In this document: piece by piece, positions 24,874-32,858 of the stretch
How the letters are laid out: the number at the start of each line of letters is the position of its first letter
How positions within the stretch are numbered: position 1 is the first letter of the stretch
DNA from: an uncultured Acetatifactor sp.
GTDB taxonomy: Bacteria > Bacillota > Clostridia > Lachnospirales > Lachnospiraceae
Length of the DNA stretch: 64,000 nucleotides
Reading direction: 5' to 3'
Assembly: GCA_949840885.1 (NCBI GenBank)
Contig: CATKYJ010000008.1
Location: forward strand, 62,001-126,000
Position numbers and translations under genes: made by a program
The notes under the pieces: model-generated
The model's database searches: none
What the model was told of the DNA's origin: nothing
What the model saw: only the letters and a program-made list of their open reading frames with translations

Positions 24874-26829
24874 TCAAAATTCCGTCTCATAGATCAAAAT
24901 GCCGCTGTCCTCGGGCAGTTTTTCCAGAATGGTGTTCCGGCCGCACCAGACAGCCTGGAAGTCGCTTAAGGCTACCAGGGGCATCAGGCTGGTGACGCTG
25001 TTGTCCGTGATGTTCAGATATTGGAGCTTCGGCAGCTTTTCCACGAATGCAATGCTGTCGATTCCCGTGGACTCTATGTACAGATCCGTGAGATTCGGGA
25101 AATGGTCGAACAGGTCGTAATGTTCGGACAATGGCACTTCCACGCCGCTGTTGTAGGAGGGATCCGCCAGGATGGAGATGTCGTTCATGGACAGCACCAC
25201 CAGAGACTCATTGGTGGGTACCTTGTCAAAGTCCAGCCCCACCTGACAGTCATCCAGATACAGGTACTGCAGCATGGGAAGGCCGAAGATCTCTTCCACA
25301 TTTCCGAAGATGGACGTATTGCTCAGATCCAGGTATGTCAAATTCACCAGACGGGTCAGGGGCGCTAAGGAGTCCGTGGCATATAAAAAATCATCAATGG
25401 TAAGTTCCGTCAGTTCCTCCAGGGAGCCGATGGCCTCCACGGCGGCAGGATCCCCATCGCAGTCCTCCAGCGAGAGGTACTTCACATTGACGGCATCCTT
25501 GATGCCGGAGATGTCCCGCACGCCTTTTAGGTGGAGTCCGGTCAGGGACGTCAGGTTCTCAAAAGAGGGCATGACGCCGTTGTAATTGCTGCTCATCTCC
25601 AGCGCCAGTTCCTGGAGCATAGTCAGATTGCTGATGACGGAAAAGTCCGTCATGGAGTAGGAGCCGTCCAGATAGAGATAGAGATACTCCAGCTGAGGGC
25701 ACTCCGCCAGGACATCCACGCTGGAGACCTGGCTGCTCTCGATGTCCAGGCTGTTCAGAATGGGCATGTTTTTCACAAAGTCAATGCTTTTGAGTTGTTC
25801 GGACTGGACGTTCAGTGCCTCCAGCTTGCTCAGGGTCATAAGAGGCGAGAAGTCCGTCAGCCGGTCGCAGTTTTTCAGGGAAAGCCCCTGCAGGTCAGGG
25901 AACTGGGACAGGGCGGAGATGTCTGTCAGCCCGGCATAGTCCACGCTCAGGTATGAAAGACTTGGGAAAGCGTCAAGGCCGGTTAGGCTCGATGCCAGGA
26001 AAGTGTCCTCTACACCCAGTTCCGTGATATACTCCGGATAGGGGATGATCTTGGCAAGCTCCTCCAGGCTGTTCTCCGAATAGACGGTGGTAAGGTGCTC
26101 CAGGCCTCTCAAGTCGCCTTTCTCCAGAGAGCCGTCCACGGAGAGGAGTTCCAGCCCCGTAAAGCAGGCCAGGTCGGAGAGCTTCAGACCCTCGTCCGTC
26201 TCGTAGGTGGCCGTCTGGGTCTCTCCATAGTTCAGCTGATAGGCGATACTCTTTTCCTCTCTGATCAGCCGAAAGGAGGTGAGGCTGGCGAATTCGTCTT
26301 CTGTGATGGTATCGCAGGGCTTATCCCAGATGTATTCTGCTACTGACCAGAAAAAGCTGGACTGGGGCAGGAGAACATTTTTCAGTTTGGCGGAACTGCT
26401 TTCCGCGGGTGTCGATTCCTCGCCGGAGTCATGGGAGGAGTTGGCCATGCTTTGCTCAGATTCCTGGTCTGACACGAAGTTTGGGAGCCCGCCTGATCTA
26501 AACAGGATGATGGCGGCGAACAGGACGATGCACACCACGCCTGCGATCACCGATACGGCGATTCCCACGGTGGGATTGTGCTCGGCGTACTGGCCGGAGG
26601 AACTGCTCCGCCCGGAGGAGGTTTTTTTCCCGGAATAGCTGCTCTGGCCCAAGCCGCTATGGGAACCGGACGCAGAACTGCTATTTGTCTGCTGCCCGGT
26701 TTTGTCTGAAAAGCTGCCGGAATCCCCGGCGTTCCTGACATAATAGCCGCATTCCTTACAGGTCATTCTTCCGTTCATCATTTTCAGCTTTGTGCCGCAC
26801 ATAGGGCACTTGGTTGTTTCGTTTGACAT
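24874..26829 (-). CDS. Zinc-ribbon, single-span, leucine-rich repeat protein
   Basis: A 651-residue protein with three parts. Residues 8-29 form a zinc ribbon (CPMCGTKL, then CKECGYY). Residues 33-85 are Ser/Gly-rich. Residues 88-112 are one membrane span (VSVIAGVVCIVLFAAIILF). A 530-residue C-terminal part contains about 15 leucine-rich repeats of the SDS22/internalin-like type, for example LDAFPSLSYLSVDYAGLTDI and LVNLTYLDLSNTSIFGNVEE. There is no signal peptide before the ribbon, so the ribbon should be cytoplasmic and the repeats outside. LRR domains mediate protein binding; the ligand is unknown. It may share a transcript with the two upstream genes (41 nt gap). Confidence 0.8.
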   Translation of the reverse strand: MSNETTKCPMCGTKLKMMNGRMTCKECGYYVRNAGDSGSFSDKTGQQTNSSSASGSHSGLGQSSYSGKKTSSGRSSSSGQYAEHNPTVGIAVSVIAGVVCIVLFAAIILFRSGGLPNFVSDQESEQSMANSSHDSGEESTPAESSSAKLKNVLLPQSSFFWSVAEYIWDKPCDTITEDEFASLTSFRLIREEKSIAYQLNYGETQTATYETDEGLKLSDLACFTGLELLSVDGSLEKGDLRGLEHLTTVYSENSLEELAKIIPYPEYITELGVEDTFLASSLTGLDAFPSLSYLSVDYAGLTDISALSQFPDLQGLSLKNCDRLTDFSPLMTLSKLEALNVQSEQLKSIDFVKNMPILNSLDIESSQVSSVDVLAECPQLEYLYLYLDGSYSMTDFSVISNLTMLQELALEMSSNYNGVMPSFENLTSLTGLHLKGVRDISGIKDAVNVKYLSLEDCDGDPAAVEAIGSLEELTELTIDDFLYATDSLAPLTRLVNLTYLDLSNTSIFGNVEEIFGLPMLQYLYLDDCQVGLDFDKVPTNESLVVLSMNDISILADPSYNSGVEVPLSEHYDLFDHFPNLTDLYIESTGIDSIAFVEKLPKLQYLNITDNSVTSLMPLVALSDFQAVWCGRNTILEKLPEDSGILIYETEF

Positions 26830-26870
26830 ATGAATCGAATCCTCATTTCTAAATGTATTAGGCTGCCTTT

Positions 26871-27338
26871 TTATATATGCCAGTGGCAGTTTGCTTCCAA
26901 AACGGCACAGAAGCGCTCCAGGCCCTCCCTGTCTTCCCGTACAAAGCGTTTGTACAGGGGACTGTCGATATCCAGCACGGCCGTCAGCCTGCCGGCGTGA
27001 TGGATGGGGATGACAATCTCCGAATTGGAGGCAGCGTCACAGGCAATATGTCCCGGAAAAGCATGCACATCCGGGACTACAAGGATAGAGTCGTCTGCCG
27101 CCGCTTTTCCGCAGACTCCTTTTCCGAAGTCAATGCGGATGCATGCTGGCTTGCCCTGAAAGGGCCCTAGAACCAACTGATCTTTCCGGACCAGGTAAAA
27201 GCCTGCCCAGTTGACATTGTCCAGGCTCATGTACAGCAGGGCGCTGGCATTGGCCAGATTGGCGATGGCGTCGCGCTCAGTCCGGGTCATCTCCGCAAGC
27301 TGTGCACAGAGCAGGGAATAGTCGGTGGATTCGTTCAT
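26871..27338 (-). CDS. msrC: Free methionine-(R)-sulfoxide reductase (GAF domain)
   Basis: A 155-residue single GAF-domain protein of the fRMsr type that reduces free methionine-R-sulfoxide with thioredoxin. The catalytic cysteines lie in the conserved places: KPACIRIDFGKGVCG (two Cys near residues 85 and 95) and GHIACDAASNSEIVIP (third Cys near 119). NWAGFYLV and LGPFQGKPA are also diagnostic. The length is normal. Its ATG overlaps the last four bases of the upstream beta-helix gene (ATGA), so the two are translationally coupled, an unusual partner for a redox repair enzyme. Confidence 0.93.
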   Translation of the reverse strand: MNESTDYSLLCAQLAEMTRTERDAIANLANASALLYMSLDNVNWAGFYLVRKDQLVLGPFQGKPACIRIDFGKGVCGKAAADDSILVVPDVHAFPGHIACDAASNSEIVIPIHHAGRLTAVLDIDSPLYKRFVREDREGLERFCAVLEANCHWHI

Positions 27339-30121
27339 GAGGCTGCCTCCTTTCCCTCCTGACGATCATCCGGTTCCACAATAATCCGCACTTGCATATT
27401 CTCCGGCATCAGGCCATCGTCCACCGCAAAGGGGACGAGGTGTTCACCCGTCTGCTCTTTCGTGGGCGTCCAGGAAAAGGCCATGGCTGCCTGGTCGAAG
27501 CCGGCTCCCGGAGGCAATTCCGGGCAGGATACCTGAAGGGTTGACGCTACGCCCTTTACGCTGTAGTTGGGACGGCGTATCTGTCCATTGTAGACCCGGC
27601 CGTCTGAGGTCACATCCGAGATGTCGCTGGCCGGGTTGCGTATGCTAAGCACAACTTGGCAGGTCTCCCCGACACGGATATGGATGGGCGGGATGGGCTG
27701 GATATAGGGGCGGTATACGGTCAGGGGCAGCGGGTAGCTGTCGGTCTCCACCGCGAAGTGGTAGCCCGTTTCCCGACAGGGCGCCGTGGGCAGGGCATAG
27801 AGGCTGTCCTGGGGCGTGCCGGGCGCGGGAGCGTTGATCACCACTTCTTTGACGCAGAGGGATTTTTCATGAACTTCCCTGGGTCGGCCGTCTTTTTTGC
27901 CGTCTGACAAAACCAGGGGCCTGCGGATATCCAGCCCTGTGACTTTCGTGGTGAAGTAGGGCTGCCCCGGCACGTTTTCCGCATTGGTGCGTCGTCTGTA
28001 ATGATCTGTGACCACAGCGATGGGAGCCACGTCTTCTGCGCAGTAGGCTTCCAGGCCGTCCAGGGTGACATTGGTCACGTCATCGAGGACACAGACATGC
28101 CTGCCGTCCGGCACCTTGCAGGAAAAGCGGATATTCCGCAGGGTCAGATTGTCCACATGCTTGGCAAAAATGCCGTAGGCGGGCAGGATGCCCCAGTTGC
28201 TGGGCTCCGGATAGGCATCCGGCAGTTCCGGCACATTGTAGGGGTCTGGCCTCCAGCAGTTCTCCCGGGGATCCCAATCCGCCCTGGGCAGGAGTCCCTC
28301 GCCTTTGGAAAAGAATGTATTCACCAGCCATGGGAGGTTTTGGACCCGCTCTTTTGTGTGGAACTGGGAGAACTTCCATTCGGTGTTCAGCTGCCTCTGC
28401 TCCACGGCGTGCTCTAAGGTTAATCCGCCCCGGTACTCCACGGAGATATTCTCCAGAACGATATTGTTCAAATGGGAATCCGTCAGCCCCATGAGCAGGA
28501 TGGGGTACCTGGGATCTACATTTGTGATGGTGACGTTTCGGATCAGCACATTGGAAACAGTGGCCATGGTAGGGGAGCCGATGGCATTGGCGTACAGGGG
28601 CAGGTCGTTTTTCTCCAGCTCTCTGGACAGATCTGCCACATAGGCTCCGTGTGCCTCCGGGTACTGGGCGCCGTTGTTCTGGCGGGCGCTTCCCTGGCTG
28701 GAGGTATCTTTCTGGGCATAGCTTTCGGACTGCCAGGTCTTTAGGTAGAAATGCCCGTCTATTTCTGCGTAGTTGGCCGGATTGCACTGTACCGGCCCCT
28801 GGGGATCCACGATCTCAAAGGAGGAATGTCCGTCCACGGTCACGGTTTTGGTCCGGTTGTAATGTGGGGCATAGCGTCTGGCCGGGTAGCAGTGGTAGGC
28901 TCTTTCATTGGGCAGCACCCAATTCCTGTCGTCTAAGCGCACATTGGTATCCAGGGCCGGATAGGCCGAGGAGGACACATTTCCCGTCACGGGGAATCTG
29001 GCCCGGTCTCCTGCCCGCAGGAAAATCGGCGAACTGGACACATTGTCCAGGACGCAGTCCTCGAAGATTACATTGGTCAGGGAGGAACAATCCACGGACT
29101 CCATGCAGAAGCCTCTGGAACGGTCGAACTTTACGCGCCTGATGGTCACCAGATGGTAGCCGCAGGTGGCCTCCGTGCCGAACTTCACCCGCCCTGTGGG
29201 CCCGCAGCGGTCCAGGGCGATGAGCTTGTCCCGGGTATATTCCCCGGCATAGACGCTGCCTGCATCATAGCCGCATACCGTGCAGTCCTCGATGAGCACA
29301 TTCTGGAGGGGTCTGAAGACCCCGGCCCCGAAAGAGGCTTTCAGACACAGGCCGTCATCGGTGAGGGAGTTGCAGACGGTGCCCCGCACGGTCACGTCCC
29401 GGCAGCAGTCAATGTCAAAAGCGTCCCTTGTGGTATCCACAAGGATGTGGTTTACATAGAGATTGTCGCAGGCCTCGGCAATGATTGCAAAATGCCCACC
29501 GATGGTGACGGAGAAGTCTTCCAGAACCACATTCTCACAGCGGACCAAAGCGATTCCCTTGTTGCCGAACCATTCCTCCTGATGCCCCGGCGCCTGTCTT
29601 GAGACGGGTTCAGCCGGGTCGCCGCCCTGGAGCACATACTCCAGAATGCCGCTCTCCTCGTCAAAGCGCCCTCCGGTGATCAGGCCTTTGCCGTAGATCA
29701 TAATGTTCTCCAGATCGGTTCCGTAGATCAGGCTGTTGGAAAAATAGGAATGGCCGTGATCCTGCAGACCTACATACCGGTTCACCTCAGGCTCCTTATA
29801 ATTGCCGCCCTCGCCGGACTGCTTCTCATAGGAATAGACAATGTCCGTCCTTGCGGCAGCCAGCACAGCTCCCTCTGACAGATAGAGATTCACATTGCTT
29901 TTCAGGAGAATGGTGTAGATATGGAAAGTTCCTTTCGGAATCACTACAGTGCCGCCCTCCATGGCCGCCGTCTGAATGGCGCTGTTGACGGCTTTCGTGT
30001 TCAGGGCAGGCGCGGCGTCCTCTCTGGCGCCGAAATCAGTGATGAGAAAGTGCTTGTGTTTTAACAGGTTCCGCGGGCGGATAGAGGCGCCCGTAGCCTC
30101 TGGTATAGTATGGGATGACAT
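27335..30121 (-). CDS. Pectin-lyase-fold, GH28-like protein with C-terminal Ig-like domain
   Basis: A 928-residue protein. Residues 25-90 (ITDFGAREDAAPALNTKAVN, GGTVVIPKGTFHIYTI) form the start of a right-handed beta-helix as in polygalacturonase-type GH28 enzymes. The acidic motifs DAFDID and DDGLCLKAS near residues 235-262 match the catalytic Asp positions of that family. The helix continues to about 700. Residues 800-920 resemble a putative Ig-like domain (AFSWTPTKEQTGEHLVPFAVDDG). No signal peptide is visible, so it may act on imported oligosaccharides in the cytoplasm. The substrate is unknown; a pectin or host-glycan fragment is plausible. It is first in a minus-strand unit with msrC and possibly the LRR gene. 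TATAAT at about -60 offers a promoter with a poor -35. Confidence 0.72.
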   Translation of the reverse strand: MSSHTIPEATGASIRPRNLLKHKHFLITDFGAREDAAPALNTKAVNSAIQTAAMEGGTVVIPKGTFHIYTILLKSNVNLYLSEGAVLAAARTDIVYSYEKQSGEGGNYKEPEVNRYVGLQDHGHSYFSNSLIYGTDLENIMIYGKGLITGGRFDEESGILEYVLQGGDPAEPVSRQAPGHQEEWFGNKGIALVRCENVVLEDFSVTIGGHFAIIAEACDNLYVNHILVDTTRDAFDIDCCRDVTVRGTVCNSLTDDGLCLKASFGAGVFRPLQNVLIEDCTVCGYDAGSVYAGEYTRDKLIALDRCGPTGRVKFGTEATCGYHLVTIRRVKFDRSRGFCMESVDCSSLTNVIFEDCVLDNVSSSPIFLRAGDRARFPVTGNVSSSAYPALDTNVRLDDRNWVLPNERAYHCYPARRYAPHYNRTKTVTVDGHSSFEIVDPQGPVQCNPANYAEIDGHFYLKTWQSESYAQKDTSSQGSARQNNGAQYPEAHGAYVADLSRELEKNDLPLYANAIGSPTMATVSNVLIRNVTITNVDPRYPILLMGLTDSHLNNIVLENISVEYRGGLTLEHAVEQRQLNTEWKFSQFHTKERVQNLPWLVNTFFSKGEGLLPRADWDPRENCWRPDPYNVPELPDAYPEPSNWGILPAYGIFAKHVDNLTLRNIRFSCKVPDGRHVCVLDDVTNVTLDGLEAYCAEDVAPIAVVTDHYRRRTNAENVPGQPYFTTKVTGLDIRRPLVLSDGKKDGRPREVHEKSLCVKEVVINAPAPGTPQDSLYALPTAPCRETGYHFAVETDSYPLPLTVYRPYIQPIPPIHIRVGETCQVVLSIRNPASDISDVTSDGRVYNGQIRRPNYSVKGVASTLQVSCPELPPGAGFDQAAMAFSWTPTKEQTGEHLVPFAVDDGLMPENMQVRIIVEPDDRQEGKEAAS

Positions 30122-30208
30122 TTCTTTGCATCTCCTTTAAAAATGAACCCGGTGGATAGTCTCCTATCTACCATTATACTATATTTTTCAAAAAATACCA
30201 GATTTCTA

Positions 30209-30237
30209 TTGACATTTCTTTTTTTTAGAGGTATTAT
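30209..30237 (+). promoter_or_regulatory. Predicted sigma-A promoter of the fatty acid operon
   Basis: TTGACA (30209-30214), a 17-nt spacer rich in T, and TATTAT (30232-30237), about 109 nt before acpP. The predicted transcription start falls inside the operator-like palindromes that begin at 30241. Confidence 0.8.
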
Positions 30238-30240
30238 CTC

Positions 30241-30297
30241 AAATAGTTTGAGTATCAAATATTTTGATATTCAAATAAATAGAAATTCAAACTATTT
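30241..30297 (+). promoter_or_regulatory. Tandem FabT-type operators in front of acpP
   Basis: Two adjoining 17-nt palindromes, AGTTTGAGTATCAAATA (30245-30261) and ATTTTGATATTCAAATA (30261-30277), match the FabT box described in streptococci (ANTTTGATTATCAAATT). A wider inverted repeat, AAATAGTTTGA (30241-30251) and TTCAAACTATTT (30286-30297), surrounds them. They overlap the predicted transcription start, so a bound repressor would block the promoter. The MarR-family gene at 38462, at the end of this cluster, is the obvious candidate. Confidence 0.72.
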
Positions 30298-30345
30298 TAC
30301 ATGGTTTTGAAAACCAGCAAACGGAGAGGAAAAGGAGAAGCGGCT

Positions 30346-30579
30346 ATGTTTGAGAAATTAAAGGAAGTCATTGAGGAAAAGCTGAACGCGGAGGGGACAT
30401 TGATCACAGAGGAGACCAGCTTTAAAGAGGATCTGAATGCGGATTCACTGGATCTGTTCGAACTGGTGATGGCGCTGGAGGATGAATTTGATGTAGAGAT
30501 TCCCTCCGAAGATCTGGAGAAGCTGGCTACGGTAAAGGATGTGATGGAGTACCTGAACTCCAAGGGCGTTGAGATGTAA
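30346..30579 (+). CDS. acpP: Acyl carrier protein
   Basis: A 77-residue acidic four-helix carrier. The phosphopantetheine attachment site is the serine in NADSLDLFEL near residue 38. The start at 30346 is set by AAAGGAG eight bases upstream; the ATG at 30301 lies in the operator region and is rejected. First gene of the fatty acid synthesis operon, with FabT-type operators just upstream. It carries growing acyl chains between FabD, FabH, FabF, FabG, FabZ and FabK. Confidence 0.96.
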   Translation: MFEKLKEVIEEKLNAEGTLITEETSFKEDLNADSLDLFELVMALEDEFDVEIPSEDLEKLATVKDVMEYLNSKGVEM

Positions 30580-30639
30580 GGAGCCCCCCCGGGGACAGGA
30601 CATTTGGAAAGAATCGGCGAGAGGACTGAGGGCATGGAA

Positions 30640-31572
30640 ATGAAGACCAGGATAACAAAGCTTTTGGGGATAGAATATCCCCTGATTCAGGGAGGCATGG
30701 CGTGGGTGGCGGAGAGCCGTCTGGCAGCGGCCGTGTCGGAGGCGGGAGGCTTTGGCATCATTGGCGCCGGCGCGGCTCCGGCGGCCATCGTGCGGGAACA
30801 GATAAGGCAATGCAGGGCCATGACGGATAAGCCTTTCGGCGTGAACATCATGCTGATGAACCCAGAGGCGCAGGATATCGCCGGGGTGGTGGCCGAAGAG
30901 GGCGTGACGGCAGTGACCACCGGGGCGGGGAATCCCGGCAGATACATGGCGGACTGGAAAGCCGCCGGAATAAAGGTGATCCCGGTAGTGGCCAGCGTGG
31001 CTCAGGCCCGGATGATGGAGCGGGCCGGGGCGGACGCGGTGGTGGCCGAAGGGATGGAATCCGGCGGGCATATCGGCTCCTCCACCACCATGACTCTGGT
31101 GCCCCAGGTGGCGGACGCGGTGGAGATCCCGGTGATCGCAGCGGGGGGCATCGGGGACGGCAGGGGCCTGGCAGCAGCGTTCATGCTGGGGGCGGAGGCC
31201 GTGCAGATGGGCACCCGGTTCGTTGCGGCAAAGGAGTCCATTGCCCATGAGAATTATAAAAAGAAGATCATCGCCGCAAAGGACATCGACTCCCAGGTCA
31301 CGGGCATGAGCCATGGGCATCCGGTACGTCAGCTGCGCAACCAGATGACCAGGGAATATTTGAAGCTGGAAAAGGAGGGAGCCTCCTTTGAGGAGCTGGA
31401 GCAGCTTACCGTGGGCGCGCTTCGCAGGGCAGTGCTGGAGGGGGACATTGTGAACGGCTCGCTGATGGCGGGACAGATCGCGGGCCTGGTGGGCAGAGAA
31501 CAGACCTGCGGGGAAATCATTCGGGAGATCATGGAGCAGGCGGCTGCGCTGCTGGAGCGGCGCGGGAGCTGA
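30640..31572 (+). CDS. fabK: Enoyl-ACP reductase II (FMN-dependent, FabK)
   Basis: A 310-residue FabK that carries out the last step of each elongation cycle using FMN and NAD(P)H. It is a TIM barrel beginning TRITKLLGIEYPLIQGGMAW, with the FMN-binding elements GAGNPG near residue 88 and EGMESGGHIG near residue 136, then AAGGIGDGRGLAAAFMLGA. It is unrelated to the FabI target of triclosan, so FabK organisms are usually resistant. The start at 30640 is chosen because GAGGG is seven bases upstream; ATG 30634 is also in frame. The gene is followed by a 154-nt palindromic repeat before fabD. Confidence 0.94.
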   Translation: MKTRITKLLGIEYPLIQGGMAWVAESRLAAAVSEAGGFGIIGAGAAPAAIVREQIRQCRAMTDKPFGVNIMLMNPEAQDIAGVVAEEGVTAVTTGAGNPGRYMADWKAAGIKVIPVVASVAQARMMERAGADAVVAEGMESGGHIGSSTTMTLVPQVADAVEIPVIAAGGIGDGRGLAAAFMLGAEAVQMGTRFVAAKESIAHENYKKKIIAAKDIDSQVTGMSHGHPVRQLRNQMTREYLKLEKEGASFEELEQLTVGALRRAVLEGDIVNGSLMAGQIAGLVGREQTCGEIIREIMEQAAALLERRGS

Positions 31573-31574
31573 GG

Positions 31575-31728
31575 CGAATCAAATACCCCGCTGCAAGCAA
31601 CGGGGTATCAATCTTGCAGCGCTGCAGAGCAGAAAGTGTCCTTCGGACACTTTGGTATTTGACCCTCGCGGCATTCGTCAAATGTGCATGCAAGCATGCC
31701 CACTTGACTCATTGCTCGCGGGAATAAA
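31575..31728 (+). repeat. Palindromic 5'-leader repeat, full copy 3
   Basis: A 154-nt copy in the fabK-fabD gap, sense to fabD, starting 3 nt after the fabK stop and ending 22 nt before the fabD start. An outer arm pair, TCAAATACC and GGTATTTGA, encloses three smaller hairpins, and the large core palindrome follows. It differs from copy 2 at about three positions. One change (C to T in the AAAGTGTC hairpin) keeps a G-U pair on the sense strand only. Confidence 0.92.
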
Positions 31729-31750
31729 AATTTAGGAGACAGTAGGGAAA

Positions 31751-32674
31751 ATGGCAAAGACAGCATTTATATTTCCGGGACAGGGAACCCAGTACTGCGG
31801 CATGGGTAAGGATTTCTTCGAGACTTTCCAAACGGCGAGAGAGGTGTATACAACAGCCGGGGAGGCTGTAGGCCTGGACGTGGGGGAACTATGCTTTACT
31901 CCCAATGAGAGTCTGGACATCACGGAATACACCCAGATCGCCATGCTGGCTACAGAGGTGGCAATTTTAAAAGTGCTGGAGGAAAAAGGGGTTCAAGCGG
32001 ACTGCGCTGCGGGTTTAAGCCTTGGGGAATACGGTGCCCTGGCAGCAGCCGGGGTCATGGAACTGCCAGAGCTGTTCTGGCTCATCCGGTGCAGGGGAAT
32101 CTTCATGCAGGAGGCCTGCCCTGTGGGCGGCGCCATGGCGGCAGTATTAGGCCTGGAGGCCGGGCAGGTGGGGCGGATCTGCGAAGAGACTACAGGAGTA
32201 GTCTCCGTTGCAAACGATAACTGCCCGGGACAGCTTGTGATCACCGGGGAGGCCCGGGCGGTGGAGACGGCCTGCGGGAAGATGCTGGCAGCAGGGGCGA
32301 AGAAGTGCATTCCCCTGAATGTCAGCGGCCCGTTCCATTCAGTGCTTCTGGCAGAGGCTGGCAGGAGGCTTATGGCAGAGCTGGAGGGAATCAGCGTGCA
32401 TGCACCCCGCATTCCCTATCTGTGCAACGTGGAGGCGGATTATGTGACGGACAGCGCCCGGATCAGGGAGCTTCTGGCAAGGCAGGTGTCCTCTGCGGTC
32501 AGGTGGCGGGAAATCATGGAGCGCATGCTTGGGGACGGGGTGGACACCTTTGTGGAGATCGGACCCGGGCGGACGCTGGCAGGTTTTCTGCGCAGGATGA
32601 GCAGAGACGTGCGGGTGTTTAACGTGGCGAAAGTGGAGGATCTGGACGCGGTTTTAAAGGCGCTGGCGATTTGA
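31751..32674 (+). CDS. fabD: Malonyl-CoA:ACP transacylase
   Basis: A 307-residue FabD that loads malonyl groups onto ACP. It has the N-terminal FPGQGTQYCGMG motif, the nucleophile motif GLSLGEYGALAAAG with Ser near residue 89, the catalytic His in GPFHSVLLAEAG near residue 195, and the ending FVEIGPGRTLAGF. The length is normal. The binding site AGGAGA/TAGGG lies just after the palindromic repeat, so access to it may depend on folding of that element. Confidence 0.96.
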   Translation: MAKTAFIFPGQGTQYCGMGKDFFETFQTAREVYTTAGEAVGLDVGELCFTPNESLDITEYTQIAMLATEVAILKVLEEKGVQADCAAGLSLGEYGALAAAGVMELPELFWLIRCRGIFMQEACPVGGAMAAVLGLEAGQVGRICEETTGVVSVANDNCPGQLVITGEARAVETACGKMLAAGAKKCIPLNVSGPFHSVLLAEAGRRLMAELEGISVHAPRIPYLCNVEADYVTDSARIRELLARQVSSAVRWREIMERMLGDGVDTFVEIGPGRTLAGFLRRMSRDVRVFNVAKVEDLDAVLKALAI

Positions 32675-32732
32675 AAGCCGGGACGCCCTGGGCCGGACCC
32701 AAGCGGGATGTGGGCAGGAAAGGCTTTGCGGA

Positions 32733-32840
32733 GGTTCGGGTGATTTGACAGCATATGAAATGGCCGAGGAGAGTGCCGGCCGGGAGAAACCTCGGTTAGA
32801 CAGGTTCGGGCAATGTAACAGAAAATGACATGGCCGAGGA
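32733..32840 (+). repeat. Degenerate direct repeat with a 70-nt period between fabD and fabG
   Basis: GGTTCGGG plus ATGGCCGAGGA occurs at 32733-32770 and again 70 nt later at 32803-32840, with related sequence between. A third ATGGC-GAGGA is the actual start of fabG at 32859. This looks like an old local duplication of the fabG 5' region. The 184-nt gap holds no other gene. Confidence 0.6.
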
Positions 32841-32858
32841 AAATGGGGGAAAGAGGAA

